This document shows, one piece after another, positions 52,455 to 62,393 of a stretch of DNA of 64,000 nt. Source of the DNA: Sphingomonas aurea (GTDB lineage: Bacteria > Pseudomonadota > Alphaproteobacteria > Sphingomonadales > Sphingomonadaceae); contig NZ_JAUUDS010000004.1 in the NCBI RefSeq assembly GCF_030678875.1, positions 172,654 through 236,653 of the forward strand. The letters are read 5' to 3'. Position 1 is the first letter of the stretch. Each line of letters starts with the position of its first letter. Made by a program: the position numbers and the translations under genes. The notes below the pieces were generated by a model that worked only from the letters and a program-made list of their open reading frames with translations, did no database searches and was not told where the DNA came from.

Positions 52455-54958
52455 TGCGCCGTGCCATCCTGACCGCCATCCTCGCCGCCACGCCGCTGTC
52501 GGCGCAGACGCTGGAGGAGAAGGCGGCACAGCTCCAGAACGAGGCGCCCGCGAATGCCGCGCTCGGCCTGCCCGCCTATGACTGGTGGAACGAGGGGCTG
52601 CACGGCCTCGCCCGCAACGGCGAGGCCACCGTCTTTCCCCAGGCGATCGGCCTCGCCGCGACGTGGGACACCGCATTGGTCGAGCGGATCGGCGACGTCG
52701 TCGCGACCGAGGCGCGCGCGAAGTGGAACGCCCGCCCGCGCGGCCACGCCGCCGGCCTGTTCGAGGGGCTGACGATCTGGTCCCCCAACATCAACATCTT
52801 CCGCGACCCGCGCTGGGGTCGCGGGCAGGAAACCTATGGCGAAGACCCGTACCTGACCGGGCGGCTCGCCGTCGCCTTCGTCCGCGGGTTGCAGGGCCCC
52901 GACCCCGCCCATCCCAAGACGATCGCGACGCCCAAGCACCTTGCGGTCCATTCGGGGCCGGAGGCGGGGCGCGACGGCTTCTCCGTCAACGTCAGCCCGC
53001 ACGATCTGGAGGCCACCTACCTTCCCGCCTTCCGCACCGTGGTGACCGAGGGCAAGCCGCTGTCGCTGATGTGCGCCTACAACGCGATCCACGGCACGCC
53101 GGTGTGCGCCGATCGTGCGCTGATGGTCGATCGGCTGCGCGGCGACTGGGGTTTCGCCGGGCTGACCGTGTCGGACTGCGACGCGGTCGCCAACATCTAC
53201 CTGTTCCACTTCGCCCAGCCCGATGCCGCCCATGCGGCGGCGGCGGCGATCAAGGGGGGTACGGACCTCAACTGCGGCTCGACCTATCGCGCATTGCCAC
53301 AGGCGGTGCGCCTGGGGCTGGTGGACGAGGCGGTGGTCGACGCCGCCCTGGCGCGCGCGCTGGCGACCCGCCGCGCACTCGGCATCGTCGCGGGCACGCG
53401 CTCGCCCTGGGACCGCATCCGTGCCGGCGCGGTCGGCAGCGCGGCACATCGCGCGCTGGCGGTGGAGGCGGCGGAGAAGGCGATCGTCCTGCTCGAGAAC
53501 CGCGCGGCGACGCTGCCGCTGGCGGGCAAGCGGATCGCGGTGATCGGCGCGAATGCCGACGACCTGTCGGTGATCGAGGCCAATTACCACGGCACGGCGA
53601 TCCGCCCGGTCACCCCGCTGGAGGGGTTGCGGCAACGCTTCGGCACGGTCGCCTACGCGCAGGGTTCGCTGCTGGCGGAGGGCGCGCCGGTCGTCGTACC
53701 CGAAACGGCGCTCCGTAGCGGTACGGCGGCGGGATTGGCGGCCGAGGTCCGCGACGCGGCGGGCAAGATCGTCCGTCGCGGCATCGACCGGCGGATCGAC
53801 CTCAACGTCACCAAGGCCGCGCCCTTCACCGCCAGCTGGTCCGGAGAGTTCGTGCCGCCCGGCCCCGGCCGCTACCGGCTGGCGATCGACGGCCCCGCCT
53901 GCTGGCATCGCTGCTCCGCCCATGACCGGGTGACGCTGTGGATCGGCGGCGAGAAGCGGATCGACGGCGCGATCGGTGACGTGATGGAGACCGAGATCGA
54001 CGCCGCCGGCCCGGTGCCGATCCGCCTCGACTTCGACCACAAGGGCGATGACGAGGGGCTGCGGCTGCGCTGGATCGCACCAGAGGCGGTGCAGCAGGCC
54101 GAGGCGCTCGCCGCCGCCGCGCGATCCGACGTGGTGGTCGCGATCGTCGGCCTCTCGCCCGATCTGGAGGGCGAGGCGCTGAAGGTCGCTGTGCCGGGCT
54201 TTGCAGGCGGCGACCGGACGGAGGTGACGCTGCCCGCGCCGCAGCGCCGCCTGCTCGCCGCGCTCGCCGCGACGGACAAGCCGCTGGTCGTCGTGATCGC
54301 GTCGGGCAGCGCGGTGTCGCTCGGCGACCTCACCCCGGCCGCGGTCCTGCAACTCTGGTATCCGGGCGTCGAGGGCGGCACCGCGCTGGCGCGGGTGCTG
54401 GCGGGCGACGTCAACCCGTCCGGGCGGCTGCCGGTGACCATCTACCACTCGTCGGCGGACCTGCCTGCCTTCGTCGATTACGGCATGAAGGAGCGCACCT
54501 ATCGCTACTTCACCGGGACGCCTGCCTGGCGCTTCGGCCGGGGGCTGTCCTACACCCGCTTCGCCTATGCCCCGGCGGTTCCGGCACCGGCGGGCATCGC
54601 GGCGGGCCAGTCGCTGAGCATCACCGTTCCCGTCCGCAACGATGGCGAGCGTGCCGGCGACGAGGTCGTGCAAGCCTATCTGCTACCCCCCGATGCCGGG
54701 CAGGTCGGGACAATGACCGACGCCGTGCTCCAGCGCCAGCTTGTCGGGTTCCAGCGGGTGACGCTGCGCCCGGGAGAGACGCAGTCGCTGCGCTTCACGA
54801 TCGATCCGCGTGCGATGAGCAGCGTCGATCGTGCCGGCGTGCGGCGCGTGCTGCCGGGCGGCTATCGCCTGTGGATCGGCGGCGGCCAGCCGGGGGATGC
54901 GCCGGGCACCTGGACGCGCTTCGCCGTCACCGGGCCCGCGCTGGATCTGCCGAAATGA
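52454..54958 (+). CDS. GH3 glycosidase, beta-xylosidase-like, with PA14 insert
   Basis: 834 residues: signal peptide (1-17), GH3 barrel with YDWWNEGLHGLAR and FPQAIGLAATWD, KH motif at 161-162, nucleophile Asp241 in TVSDCDA, a PA14-type insert (~455-545; VTLWIGGEKRIDG), the GH3-C domain and a fibronectin-III-like end. The WWNExLHG motif is typical of GH3 beta-xylosidases. With the other N-glycan enzymes around it, removal of the core beta1,2-xylose of plant N-glycans is the best inference, but beta-glucosidase or arabinosidase activity is possible. One-base overlap with GH2, ATGA with GH125. Confidence 0.88.
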   Translation: MRRAILTAILAATPLSAQTLEEKAAQLQNEAPANAALGLPAYDWWNEGLHGLARNGEATVFPQAIGLAATWDTALVERIGDVVATEARAKWNARPRGHAAGLFEGLTIWSPNINIFRDPRWGRGQETYGEDPYLTGRLAVAFVRGLQGPDPAHPKTIATPKHLAVHSGPEAGRDGFSVNVSPHDLEATYLPAFRTVVTEGKPLSLMCAYNAIHGTPVCADRALMVDRLRGDWGFAGLTVSDCDAVANIYLFHFAQPDAAHAAAAAIKGGTDLNCGSTYRALPQAVRLGLVDEAVVDAALARALATRRALGIVAGTRSPWDRIRAGAVGSAAHRALAVEAAEKAIVLLENRAATLPLAGKRIAVIGANADDLSVIEANYHGTAIRPVTPLEGLRQRFGTVAYAQGSLLAEGAPVVVPETALRSGTAAGLAAEVRDAAGKIVRRGIDRRIDLNVTKAAPFTASWSGEFVPPGPGRYRLAIDGPACWHRCSAHDRVTLWIGGEKRIDGAIGDVMETEIDAAGPVPIRLDFDHKGDDEGLRLRWIAPEAVQQAEALAAAARSDVVVAIVGLSPDLEGEALKVAVPGFAGGDRTEVTLPAPQRRLLAALAATDKPLVVVIASGSAVSLGDLTPAAVLQLWYPGVEGGTALARVLAGDVNPSGRLPVTIYHSSADLPAFVDYGMKERTYRYFTGTPAWRFGRGLSYTRFAYAPAVPAPAGIAAGQSLSITVPVRNDGERAGDEVVQAYLLPPDAGQVGTMTDAVLQRQLVGFQRVTLRPGETQSLRFTIDPRAMSSVDRAGVRRVLPGGYRLWIGGGQPGDAPGTWTRFAVTGPALDLPK

Positions 54959-56370
54959 TCGCACGCCGCACCCTGCTCGCCGCCGGGGCGGCGGCGGTCG
55001 CGCTGCCGCTGCGCGCCGCACCGAGCTTCGCCAGCCGGCGTCCTGCCCCCGCCGACCGCCGCTTCGCCTCGCCCGCGGTGGAGCGCGAGATCGCACGCGT
55101 GTCGACGCGGATCGCCGACCCGGAACTGCGCTGGCTGTTCGCCAACTGTTACCCCAACACGCTCGACACCACCGTGCTGTCGGTCACCGCGGGGCCGACC
55201 CCCGATGCCTTCGTCATCACCGGCGACATCCCCTGCCTCTGGCTGCGCGATTCCGCTGCGCAGATGAAGCCGTACCTGCACCTTGCGCGCCAGGACGCGG
55301 CGTTGCGCACGCTGTTGCGCGGGCTGATCGCACGCCAGGCGCGATCGATCCTGATCGACCCTTATGCCAACGCCTTCATGCAGGATCCGAACGCGCGGAC
55401 GAACCTGTCCTGGGCGCTGAAGGACGCGACCGAGATGCGCCCCGGCGTCGCCGAGCGGAAGTGGGAGGTGGATTCGCTCTGCTATGCGATCCGCCTGGCG
55501 CATGGCTACTGGCAGGCGACGCGCGACCCCGCCCCGTTCGACGCCACCTGGGCAGAGAGCGCGCGCGCCATCGTCCGCACGTTCCGCACCGAGCAGCGCA
55601 AGGACGGCACCAGCCCCTATCGCTTCACCCGCTCGGCACCCCAGCCGACCGAGACGTTGCTGTGGGGCACCGGTAACCCGGCGCGCCCCGTCGGGCTGAT
55701 CCACTCCGGCTTCCGTCCCTCCGACGATGCCTGCCTGTACCCGCTGTTCGTGCCTGCCAACCTGTTCGCCGTCACGACGCTGCGCGAACTGGCGGTGCTG
55801 GCGACGGAAACGCGCGGCGACATCGCACTGGCGCAGGACGCCGCCGCGCTGGCGGGCGAGGTCGCCGCCGCACTCGCCCGCCACGGCACGATGCGCCTGC
55901 CGTCGGGCGAAGAGGTCTGGGCCTATGAGGTCGACGGCTATGGCAATGCGGTCTTCATGGACGACGCCAATGTCCCCTCGTTGTCGGGGCTTGCCTATCT
56001 CGGCTGCGTCGCTCCGGAGGATGCGCGCTGGCGGCGAACCGCGGCGGCGGCATGGAGCGACGCCAATCCCTGGTTCTTCCGCGGCTCTGCCGGCGAGGGG
56101 ATCGGCGGCCCGCATGTCGGCCCGCGGTCCATCTGGCCGATGTCGCTGATCGTCCGCGCGCTGTCCGCGCGCGACGATGCGACGATCCTCGCCTGCCTGC
56201 GGATGCTGAAGGCGACCCATGCCGGCACCGGCTTCATCCACGAGGCGTTCGACCGAGACGACGCGGCCAAGTTCACCCGCGAATGGTTCGCCTGGGCCAA
56301 CGGCCTGTTCGGCGAGCTGATCGTCCGTATCGCCGCGACCCGCCCCCATCTGCTGAAGGCACCGCTGTGA
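54955..56370 (+). CDS. GH125 exo-alpha-1,6-mannosidase
   Basis: 471 residues with a twin-arginine-like leader (MIARRTLLAAGAAAVALPL). GDIPCLWLRDSAAQMKPYL, SGFRPSDDACLYPLFVPANL (catalytic acid in the SDD at 256-258) and TGFIHEAFDRDD (base Glu430) are the family's inverting active-site motifs. Members remove alpha1,6-linked mannose from N-glycan cores or yeast mannan. ATGA overlap with GH3 and GTGA with GH92. Length is normal for the family. Confidence 0.93.
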   Translation: MIARRTLLAAGAAAVALPLRAAPSFASRRPAPADRRFASPAVEREIARVSTRIADPELRWLFANCYPNTLDTTVLSVTAGPTPDAFVITGDIPCLWLRDSAAQMKPYLHLARQDAALRTLLRGLIARQARSILIDPYANAFMQDPNARTNLSWALKDATEMRPGVAERKWEVDSLCYAIRLAHGYWQATRDPAPFDATWAESARAIVRTFRTEQRKDGTSPYRFTRSAPQPTETLLWGTGNPARPVGLIHSGFRPSDDACLYPLFVPANLFAVTTLRELAVLATETRGDIALAQDAAALAGEVAAALARHGTMRLPSGEEVWAYEVDGYGNAVFMDDANVPSLSGLAYLGCVAPEDARWRRTAAAAWSDANPWFFRGSAGEGIGGPHVGPRSIWPMSLIVRALSARDDATILACLRMLKATHAGTGFIHEAFDRDDAAKFTREWFAWANGLFGELIVRIAATRPHLLKAPL

Positions 56371-58679
56371 CCCCGAACCGTCGCCAGCTGCTCGCCGGCA
56401 CCGCCGCGCTCGCGCTCGTTCCCGGCCGCGTCGCCGCCGCCACGCGCGGGGTCGCCCGACCCGACCTGTTCGTCGGCACCGGCGGCGACGGCCATACCTA
56501 TCCCGGCGCGACCCTGCCGTTCGGCATGGTGCAGCTGTCGCCCGATACCGATGTGGAGCGATGGGCCACCTGCTCGGGCTATCACCATGGCGACGGCTCG
56601 ATCATGGGATTCTCGCACACCCATCTGTCGGGCACCGGCATCGGCGACATGCTCGACGTGCTGGTGGTGCCGACACGCGGGCCGGTGAAGCTGCTGCCGG
56701 GGCCCCTCGCCGATCCCAACGCCGGATATCGCCAGCGATATAGCGACGAAGTGGCCGAGCCCGGCTATTACCGGGTCGCGCTGGAAAGCGGCGTGCGGGC
56801 CGAACTGACCGCGACCGAGCGGACCGGCTGGCACCGGTACCGCTTTCCGCCGGGACCGGCGCATATCCTGATCGACTTGTCCCACCTGATCCTCGACAAA
56901 TCGGACGCCGCGCCGCTGATCGACGAGGCGCATCTGGCGATCGGCGAGGATGGCACGATCACCGGCGCGCGCCGCGTCCATCGCTGGGCGAAGGGCCGGC
57001 GCATCCACTTCGCGCTCCAGCTGTCGCGGGAGCCGTCGCGGGTGGTGTTTTACGGCGACGGCGATGCCGAACAGCCCGCCGGCGCCAAGACCGTCTCAGG
57101 CCGGCGGGTCAAGGCGGTGCTGCATTTCGACGAGGCCGCTGGCGCGCCGATCGTCCTGCGCTGCGGCATCTCTGCGGTCGATGTGGTGGGCGCGGCGGCG
57201 AACCTGCGTGCAGAGGGCGGACACTGGGACTTCGACCGGGTCCGCCGCGCCGCGCAGGGGCGATGGGCCGACGCGCTCGACGCGATCCGCGTCACCGGCG
57301 GCACCCCCGACCAGCGTACCATCATGGCGTCCGCGCTCTACCACGCGCAGCTTGCGCCGACCCTCTTCTCCGATACGGACGGCCGCTATGTCGGGCTCGA
57401 CCGCGCGGTATCGCGCGTGCCTGCCGGGGGCGCGGCCTACAGCACCTATTCGCTGTGGGATACCTATCGCGCGGTGCACCCGCTCTTGACACTGATCGCG
57501 CCGGCACGGGTCAAGAGCCTGGTCGACGACATGATCCGCCAGACCGCGCAGTCGCCCTATGGCCCGCTCGTCTGGCCGCTGCAGGGGGTCGAGACCGGGA
57601 CGATGATCGGCTGGCACGGCGTCGTCCCGCTGGCGGAGGCGCAGGCGAAGGGCATTGCGGCCGACTATGCCGCCGCCTGGCCCGCGATCGCGCGGCGCAG
57701 CTTCGACTTCGCTGCGCCCGACAAGGACAACAGCCTGGGTCGCGACCTGTACGATGCGAAGGGCTATGTTCCCGCCGACCGCGTCTTCGAAAGCGTCAGC
57801 CGGACACAGGAATATGCCTATGACGACTGGGCCGCATCGCACCTCGCCCGTGCGGCGGGGGCCGATGCGGATGCGGTGCGACTGCGCAGGCGGTCGGGCA
57901 ACTGGCGCAACGTCGTCGATCCCGCCATCGGCCATGCCCGGCCGCGCTTCGCCGACGGATCGTGGTGGACGCCCTACGACCCCGTCCAGCTCGGCCATAT
58001 GCCCAAGCCCTGGTGGCGCGACTATACCGAGGCGAATGGCTGGCAGGCGACGTTCCTCAACCAGCACGACATCTACGGCCTGATCGCTCACATGGGCGGC
58101 GATGCCGCGTTCGAGGCGAAGCTCGACGCGTTCTTCTCCGCCCCCTCGACCCTGCCCGCCAACGCGCCGCCCGACATTGCCGGGCTGGTCGGCCAATATG
58201 CGCACGGCAACGAACCCGACCAGCACGCCGCCTATCTCTACGCCTATGTCGGTGCGCCGTGGAAGACGCAGGCGCTGGTCCGCCGCCTGCTGACCGAGAT
58301 GTACCATGCCCGGCCCGACGGCATCATCGGCAATGACGATTGCGGGCAGATGAGCGCCTGGTTCGTGCTGTCGGCGCTGGGCTTCTACCCGGTGGATCCG
58401 GTCGAGGCCGCCTATGTGTTCGGCGCCCCGCTGTTCGACCGGGCAGAGGTCCAGGTCGGCAATGGTCGCAAGCTGGTCGTCGAGGCACAGGGCAATGGTC
58501 CCGACCGTCCCTATGTCCAGTCGGTCCGCTGGCGCGGTCGCCCATGGACGCGCAGCTGGATTTCCCACGCGGAGCTGATCCGCGGCGGCACCCTGTCGTT
58601 CCGCATGGGCGCCGCACCCAACCCCGCCTTCGGTCGCGCGCGCGCCGATCGCCCCCCTTCCAACGGGAAGCCGGCATGA
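56367..58679 (+). CDS. GH92 exo-alpha-mannosidase
   Basis: 770 residues with an RR-leader (TPNRRQLLAGTAALAL). The calcium-dependent inverting family motifs are present: GYHHGDGSIMGFSHTHLSGTG, Glu555 in DYTEANGWQ (acid) and the base Asp in GNDDCGQMSAWF (655-660). GH92 enzymes take alpha1,2-, 1,3- or 1,4-linked mannose from high-mannose N-glycans; the linkage cannot be told here. The GTG start overlaps the GH125 stop. Only one GH92 is encoded, so a broad or alpha1,2/1,3 specificity is likely. Confidence 0.93.
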   Translation: MTPNRRQLLAGTAALALVPGRVAAATRGVARPDLFVGTGGDGHTYPGATLPFGMVQLSPDTDVERWATCSGYHHGDGSIMGFSHTHLSGTGIGDMLDVLVVPTRGPVKLLPGPLADPNAGYRQRYSDEVAEPGYYRVALESGVRAELTATERTGWHRYRFPPGPAHILIDLSHLILDKSDAAPLIDEAHLAIGEDGTITGARRVHRWAKGRRIHFALQLSREPSRVVFYGDGDAEQPAGAKTVSGRRVKAVLHFDEAAGAPIVLRCGISAVDVVGAAANLRAEGGHWDFDRVRRAAQGRWADALDAIRVTGGTPDQRTIMASALYHAQLAPTLFSDTDGRYVGLDRAVSRVPAGGAAYSTYSLWDTYRAVHPLLTLIAPARVKSLVDDMIRQTAQSPYGPLVWPLQGVETGTMIGWHGVVPLAEAQAKGIAADYAAAWPAIARRSFDFAAPDKDNSLGRDLYDAKGYVPADRVFESVSRTQEYAYDDWAASHLARAAGADADAVRLRRRSGNWRNVVDPAIGHARPRFADGSWWTPYDPVQLGHMPKPWWRDYTEANGWQATFLNQHDIYGLIAHMGGDAAFEAKLDAFFSAPSTLPANAPPDIAGLVGQYAHGNEPDQHAAYLYAYVGAPWKTQALVRRLLTEMYHARPDGIIGNDDCGQMSAWFVLSALGFYPVDPVEAAYVFGAPLFDRAEVQVGNGRKLVVEAQGNGPDRPYVQSVRWRGRPWTRSWISHAELIRGGTLSFRMGAAPNPAFGRARADRPPSNGKPA

Positions 58680-60586
58680 TCCTTCGCCGTCGTTCGCTGA
58701 TCGCCGCGGGGCTGGCCGCGCCCTTCGTTTCCGGCCTTGCCCATGCCGCGCCGCGCGCGCCCGCACCCTTCGGCGCCACGCCCTCCCCGCGCCAGTGGCG
58801 CTGGCACGCGCGCGAGCAATATGCCTTCGTCCACTTCTCGATGAACACCTTCACCGACAAGGAATGGGGCTATGGCGACGAGGACCCGCGCCGCTTCGAT
58901 CCCAGCGACTTCTCGGCGGACCAGATCGTCGCGGCGGCGAAGGCGGGCAACTTGAAGGGGCTGATCCTCACCGCCAAGCATCATGACGGCTTCTGCCTGT
59001 GGCCGACGCGCCTGACCGAGCACTGCATCCGCAACAGTCCCTACAAGGGCGGCCGCGGCGATCTGGTGGCCGAGATGGCGGCGGCGTGCCGCAAGGCGGG
59101 TCTGGCGTTCGGCCTCTACCTGTCGCCCTGGGATCGCAACCACCCGGAATATGGCCGCGCGGGCTATATCGATTATTTCCGCCGCCAGATCGTCGAACTC
59201 TGCACCGGCTATGGTGAGCTGTTCGAATTCTGGTTCGATGGCGCGAACGGCGGCGACGGCTATTATGGCGGCGCGCGCGAGACGCGGCGGATCGATGCGC
59301 CGCGCTATTACGACTGGCCATCGATGATCGCGCTGGTCCACCGGCACCAGCCGATGGCCTGCACCTTCGACCCCCTGGGCGCGGACATCCGCTGGGTCGG
59401 CAACGAGGACGGGGTGGCGGGCGATCCCTGCTGGCCGACCATGCCCAACCACCCTTACGTCCAGGCAGAGGGCAATTCGGGCGTGCGTGGCGGCGCCCTG
59501 TGGTGGCCGGCGGAGACGAACACGTCGATCCGGCCCGGCTGGTTCTATCACTCGGACGAGGACTCGCGCGTCCGCAGCCCCGAAAACCTCGTGCGCTTCT
59601 TCGACACCTCGGTCGCACGCGGTACGACGATGAACCTCAACATCCCGCCCGACCGGCGCGGGCGCATCCCGGACCATGATGTCGCCGTTCTGAAGAGCTT
59701 CGGCGATGCGATCCGCGCCAGCTTCGCGACCGATCTGGCGCAGGGCGCGGTGGCGAGCGCCAGCCATACGCGCGGGACCGGATTCGATCCGGCGCGCGTG
59801 CTGGACGGGAACCGCGAAACCTATTGGTCTACGCCCGACGGCATAACGACGCCGACGCTGACGCTCGACCTGCCACCCGGCCGCAGCTTCGACCTGATCC
59901 GCGTACGCGAATATCTGCCGCTCGGCATCCGCGTTACCCGGTTCGCGGTGGAGGCGGAGGTCGGCGGCCGTTGGCGGCGACTGGCGACGAAGACCGGCAT
60001 CGGCGCGCAGCGGATCATCCGCCTCGACCGCCCGGTCTCCGCGCGGCGCGTCCGGCTGGTCGTGCTGGAGGCGCCCGTCTGCCCGGCGATCGGAGAGGTC
60101 GCGCTGTTCCGCGCGGTGGCACCGGTCCCCGTCGCCCCGATCGTCTCGTCCGACCCCAGCGTGCTGTCGACCGCCGGCTGGCGGATTGTGAGCGCCAGCG
60201 CGCCCGGGGCCGAGCGACTGCTCGACAATGATGCCGCCACCATCTGGCTGCTACCCGCCCCAACGCCGGGCCGCCCCGCCATCGTCACGATCGACCTGGG
60301 CACCGTACAGGCCGTGGCGGGGTTCAGCCTCACCCCCTCGCGCCAGGTCATGACCGGCGCCGCGCCGCCACGCGGCTATGTCGCCGAAACCAGCGTCGAC
60401 GGGCGGACGTGGCAGGCGGCGGGCGCGGCCGAGTTCGCCAACATCGCCTATGCGCTGTCCACCCAGCGCCTGAACTTTCCCGACATCCGTTCCATCCGCT
60501 ATCTCCGCCTGACCTTTGCCGACGTCGCCGCCCCGGCACGACGGCTGGCGATCGCGGGGATCGGCGCATTCGACAGGCCCCGCTGA
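58676..60586 (+). CDS. GH29 alpha-L-fucosidase with F5/8C-type modules
   Basis: 636 residues with a basic RR leader (MILRRRSLIAAG) and AHA cleavage site. The catalytic barrel (~35-350) has TAKHHDGFCLWPT and nucleophile Asp188 in FEFWFDGANGG. Two beta-sandwich modules of the F5/8 type C kind follow (~365-490 and ~500-636). It releases alpha-L-fucose; in this operon the core alpha1,3- or alpha1,6-fucose of N-glycans, or antennary Lewis-type fucose, are candidates. The module layout fits the GH29-B group. ATGA overlap with GH92. Confidence 0.91.
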   Translation: MILRRRSLIAAGLAAPFVSGLAHAAPRAPAPFGATPSPRQWRWHAREQYAFVHFSMNTFTDKEWGYGDEDPRRFDPSDFSADQIVAAAKAGNLKGLILTAKHHDGFCLWPTRLTEHCIRNSPYKGGRGDLVAEMAAACRKAGLAFGLYLSPWDRNHPEYGRAGYIDYFRRQIVELCTGYGELFEFWFDGANGGDGYYGGARETRRIDAPRYYDWPSMIALVHRHQPMACTFDPLGADIRWVGNEDGVAGDPCWPTMPNHPYVQAEGNSGVRGGALWWPAETNTSIRPGWFYHSDEDSRVRSPENLVRFFDTSVARGTTMNLNIPPDRRGRIPDHDVAVLKSFGDAIRASFATDLAQGAVASASHTRGTGFDPARVLDGNRETYWSTPDGITTPTLTLDLPPGRSFDLIRVREYLPLGIRVTRFAVEAEVGGRWRRLATKTGIGAQRIIRLDRPVSARRVRLVVLEAPVCPAIGEVALFRAVAPVPVAPIVSSDPSVLSTAGWRIVSASAPGAERLLDNDAATIWLLPAPTPGRPAIVTIDLGTVQAVAGFSLTPSRQVMTGAAPPRGYVAETSVDGRTWQAAGAAEFANIAYALSTQRLNFPDIRSIRYLRLTFADVAAPARRLAIAGIGAFDRPR

Positions 60587-62232
60587 TGATGATCCTCCTT
60601 GCCCTTGCCGCGCTCGCCCCCGCCGAGCCGCTCGCCCGCCCTGCCCCGCCCGCGATCGGCAGCGAGACGGTGGTGCCGACCGGCCTCGACGTGCCCCGGC
60701 CCGCCACCCGGCCCTGCATCGTCGAGCTGTTCGCCGAGCGCGAGTTCGCCGGAGAGGCACGCGTGCCGATCGCCTATCGCCCGCCCGCAGACTGCCCCGG
60801 ACCCTGGGCGAAGATCGTGTTCGAGGGCGACCTGCACGTCACCGCGGGCGAGCAATATGACCGCACCGGCTTCGTCACCATCGCCGGAGTCAACCTGTTT
60901 ACCGGCACGACGATGGAGCCGCGCCAGGCGCTTGCGCCGCGCTGGCATGTCGAGCGCGACGTGACCGACTATGCCGCCACGCTCGCCGCGCCGCAGCCGG
61001 GCGAGGCGACGCTGACCAACTATGTCGATGCCCGCTACACCGGCCGGTTGTTCTGGAGCGGACGGCTGCTGTTCTACCCCGCCGACGCCGCCACCCCGGC
61101 CCCGCGCGTCCCCGACTGGATCGAGCCGCTGGCCACGGCGCCCGCGAAGATCGACGCGCAGACGCCGGCCGTGACCCGCACCCTCACCTTTCCCCGCAAC
61201 GTCGAGCGGCTGATGATCGACGTCCTTGCCCAGCCGCAGGCCGAGGACGAGTTCTGGTGGCTCTGCCAGCCCGATCCGGCCGGCACCCCGCCCGCCGATC
61301 CGCAACAGCGCGGCTGCGGTGCACCGTTCCGCGAAGCGGAAGTGCTGATCGACGGCAAGCTGGCCGGGATCGCCGCGGCCTATCCGTGGATCTACACCGG
61401 CGGGGTGAACCCGCGCATGTGGTCGCTGACCCCGGCGGTCGAGGCGCTCGACCTGCCGCCGACCCGGCTCGACCTCACGCCCTTTGCCGCGCTGGTCAAT
61501 GACGGCCAGCCCCATGCGGTGTCGCTCCGTATCGTCGGTGCGTCCCGCTACTTCTTCGCCATGGGTACGCTGCTCGCCTGGCGTGATGCAGGTCGGGCGG
61601 TGGTGGGCGGCGCGCTCGACGCGAACACGCTGGCGAGCGCACGTGTCGCGCTGACCGGCACGCCGGCACCCGCCGCTGCGGATCGCTTCGCCGAAACGCT
61701 CACCACCGCGACGCGCGACGGGCGGGCCGTCGGTCATGTCGATACAAGTCACGGCCGTGTGACGACGTCGGTCGACTACCGCTTCCGCTTCCGCAACCGC
61801 CAGCGCGGCGCGCCGGGCGGCGGCGAAATCGACCAGGACAGCGCGGTCGATACCCGCCGCGAGATCCGGGGTCCCGATGGCATCACGCGCCATCAGGTCG
61901 CCGAACGCTTCCCGCTCTTCGTCGCGATCGAAAGCCATGCGGTCGGCCCCGATCAGGTCAGCGACACCCACTTCCGCCAGGGCCTGACCCGCGTCGAGAC
62001 GACCACGGCAGCGGGCCGCACCCATCGCCGCACCACCGCTCTGCTGGTCGAACCGCGCGTCCACATGGTCGTGCCACCCAGCGGGCGACGCGACGCGAAG
62101 GTCCAGGCCACGACCGTCACCACGACCAGGGTCATGGACGATGCCGCCGGCTGCTACGACCGGACGGTCACCGTGACCGACAACCGTGTCGCCGCGGTCC
62201 GCGAGGAATGCCCGCTGCCACGCCGACGGTAG
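60586..62232 (+). CDS. PNGase A-family peptide N-glycosidase
   Basis: 548 residues, short signal peptide (MMILLALAALAPAEP). The order C-x-V-x-L-F, CPGPWAKIVFEGD, GEQYDRTGFVTIAGV, EPRQALAPRWHVERDVTDY, YTGRLFWSGRLLFYP and then WIYTGGVNPRMWSL follows plant/fungal PNGase A (Pfam PNGaseA). This family releases whole N-glycans by hydrolysing the GlcNAc-Asn amide and, unlike PNGase F, tolerates core alpha1,3-fucose. The C-terminal ~150 residues are beta-rich and less conserved. Starts at ATG in a TGATG overlap with GH29. Enzymatic proof for bacterial members is limited, so the activity is inferred. Confidence 0.85.
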   Translation: MMILLALAALAPAEPLARPAPPAIGSETVVPTGLDVPRPATRPCIVELFAEREFAGEARVPIAYRPPADCPGPWAKIVFEGDLHVTAGEQYDRTGFVTIAGVNLFTGTTMEPRQALAPRWHVERDVTDYAATLAAPQPGEATLTNYVDARYTGRLFWSGRLLFYPADAATPAPRVPDWIEPLATAPAKIDAQTPAVTRTLTFPRNVERLMIDVLAQPQAEDEFWWLCQPDPAGTPPADPQQRGCGAPFREAEVLIDGKLAGIAAAYPWIYTGGVNPRMWSLTPAVEALDLPPTRLDLTPFAALVNDGQPHAVSLRIVGASRYFFAMGTLLAWRDAGRAVVGGALDANTLASARVALTGTPAPAAADRFAETLTTATRDGRAVGHVDTSHGRVTTSVDYRFRFRNRQRGAPGGGEIDQDSAVDTRREIRGPDGITRHQVAERFPLFVAIESHAVGPDQVSDTHFRQGLTRVETTTAAGRTHRRTTALLVEPRVHMVVPPSGRRDAKVQATTVTTTRVMDDAAGCYDRTVTVTDNRVAAVREECPLPRRR

Positions 62233-62393
62233 GAGGGATCGACATCGCGGGCGTGGTGCCGCAACTACCCTACTCCCCTGCGAAAATGGGGCTCAGCAGA
62301 GCGACGGCCTAGGTTCTTGCGGTCCTCGGCTCTCGCGTCCGCGAAACAAGAAAAGACCCGCACCGATTGTCGCCAAAACCGGCGCGCGCGGCC

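Noticed and set aside
62233..62393. Possible terminator after the PNGase A gene
   Set aside because: Only a four-base CCCC/GGGG pairing and scattered A/T; no convincing stem was found. The interval holds no gene.
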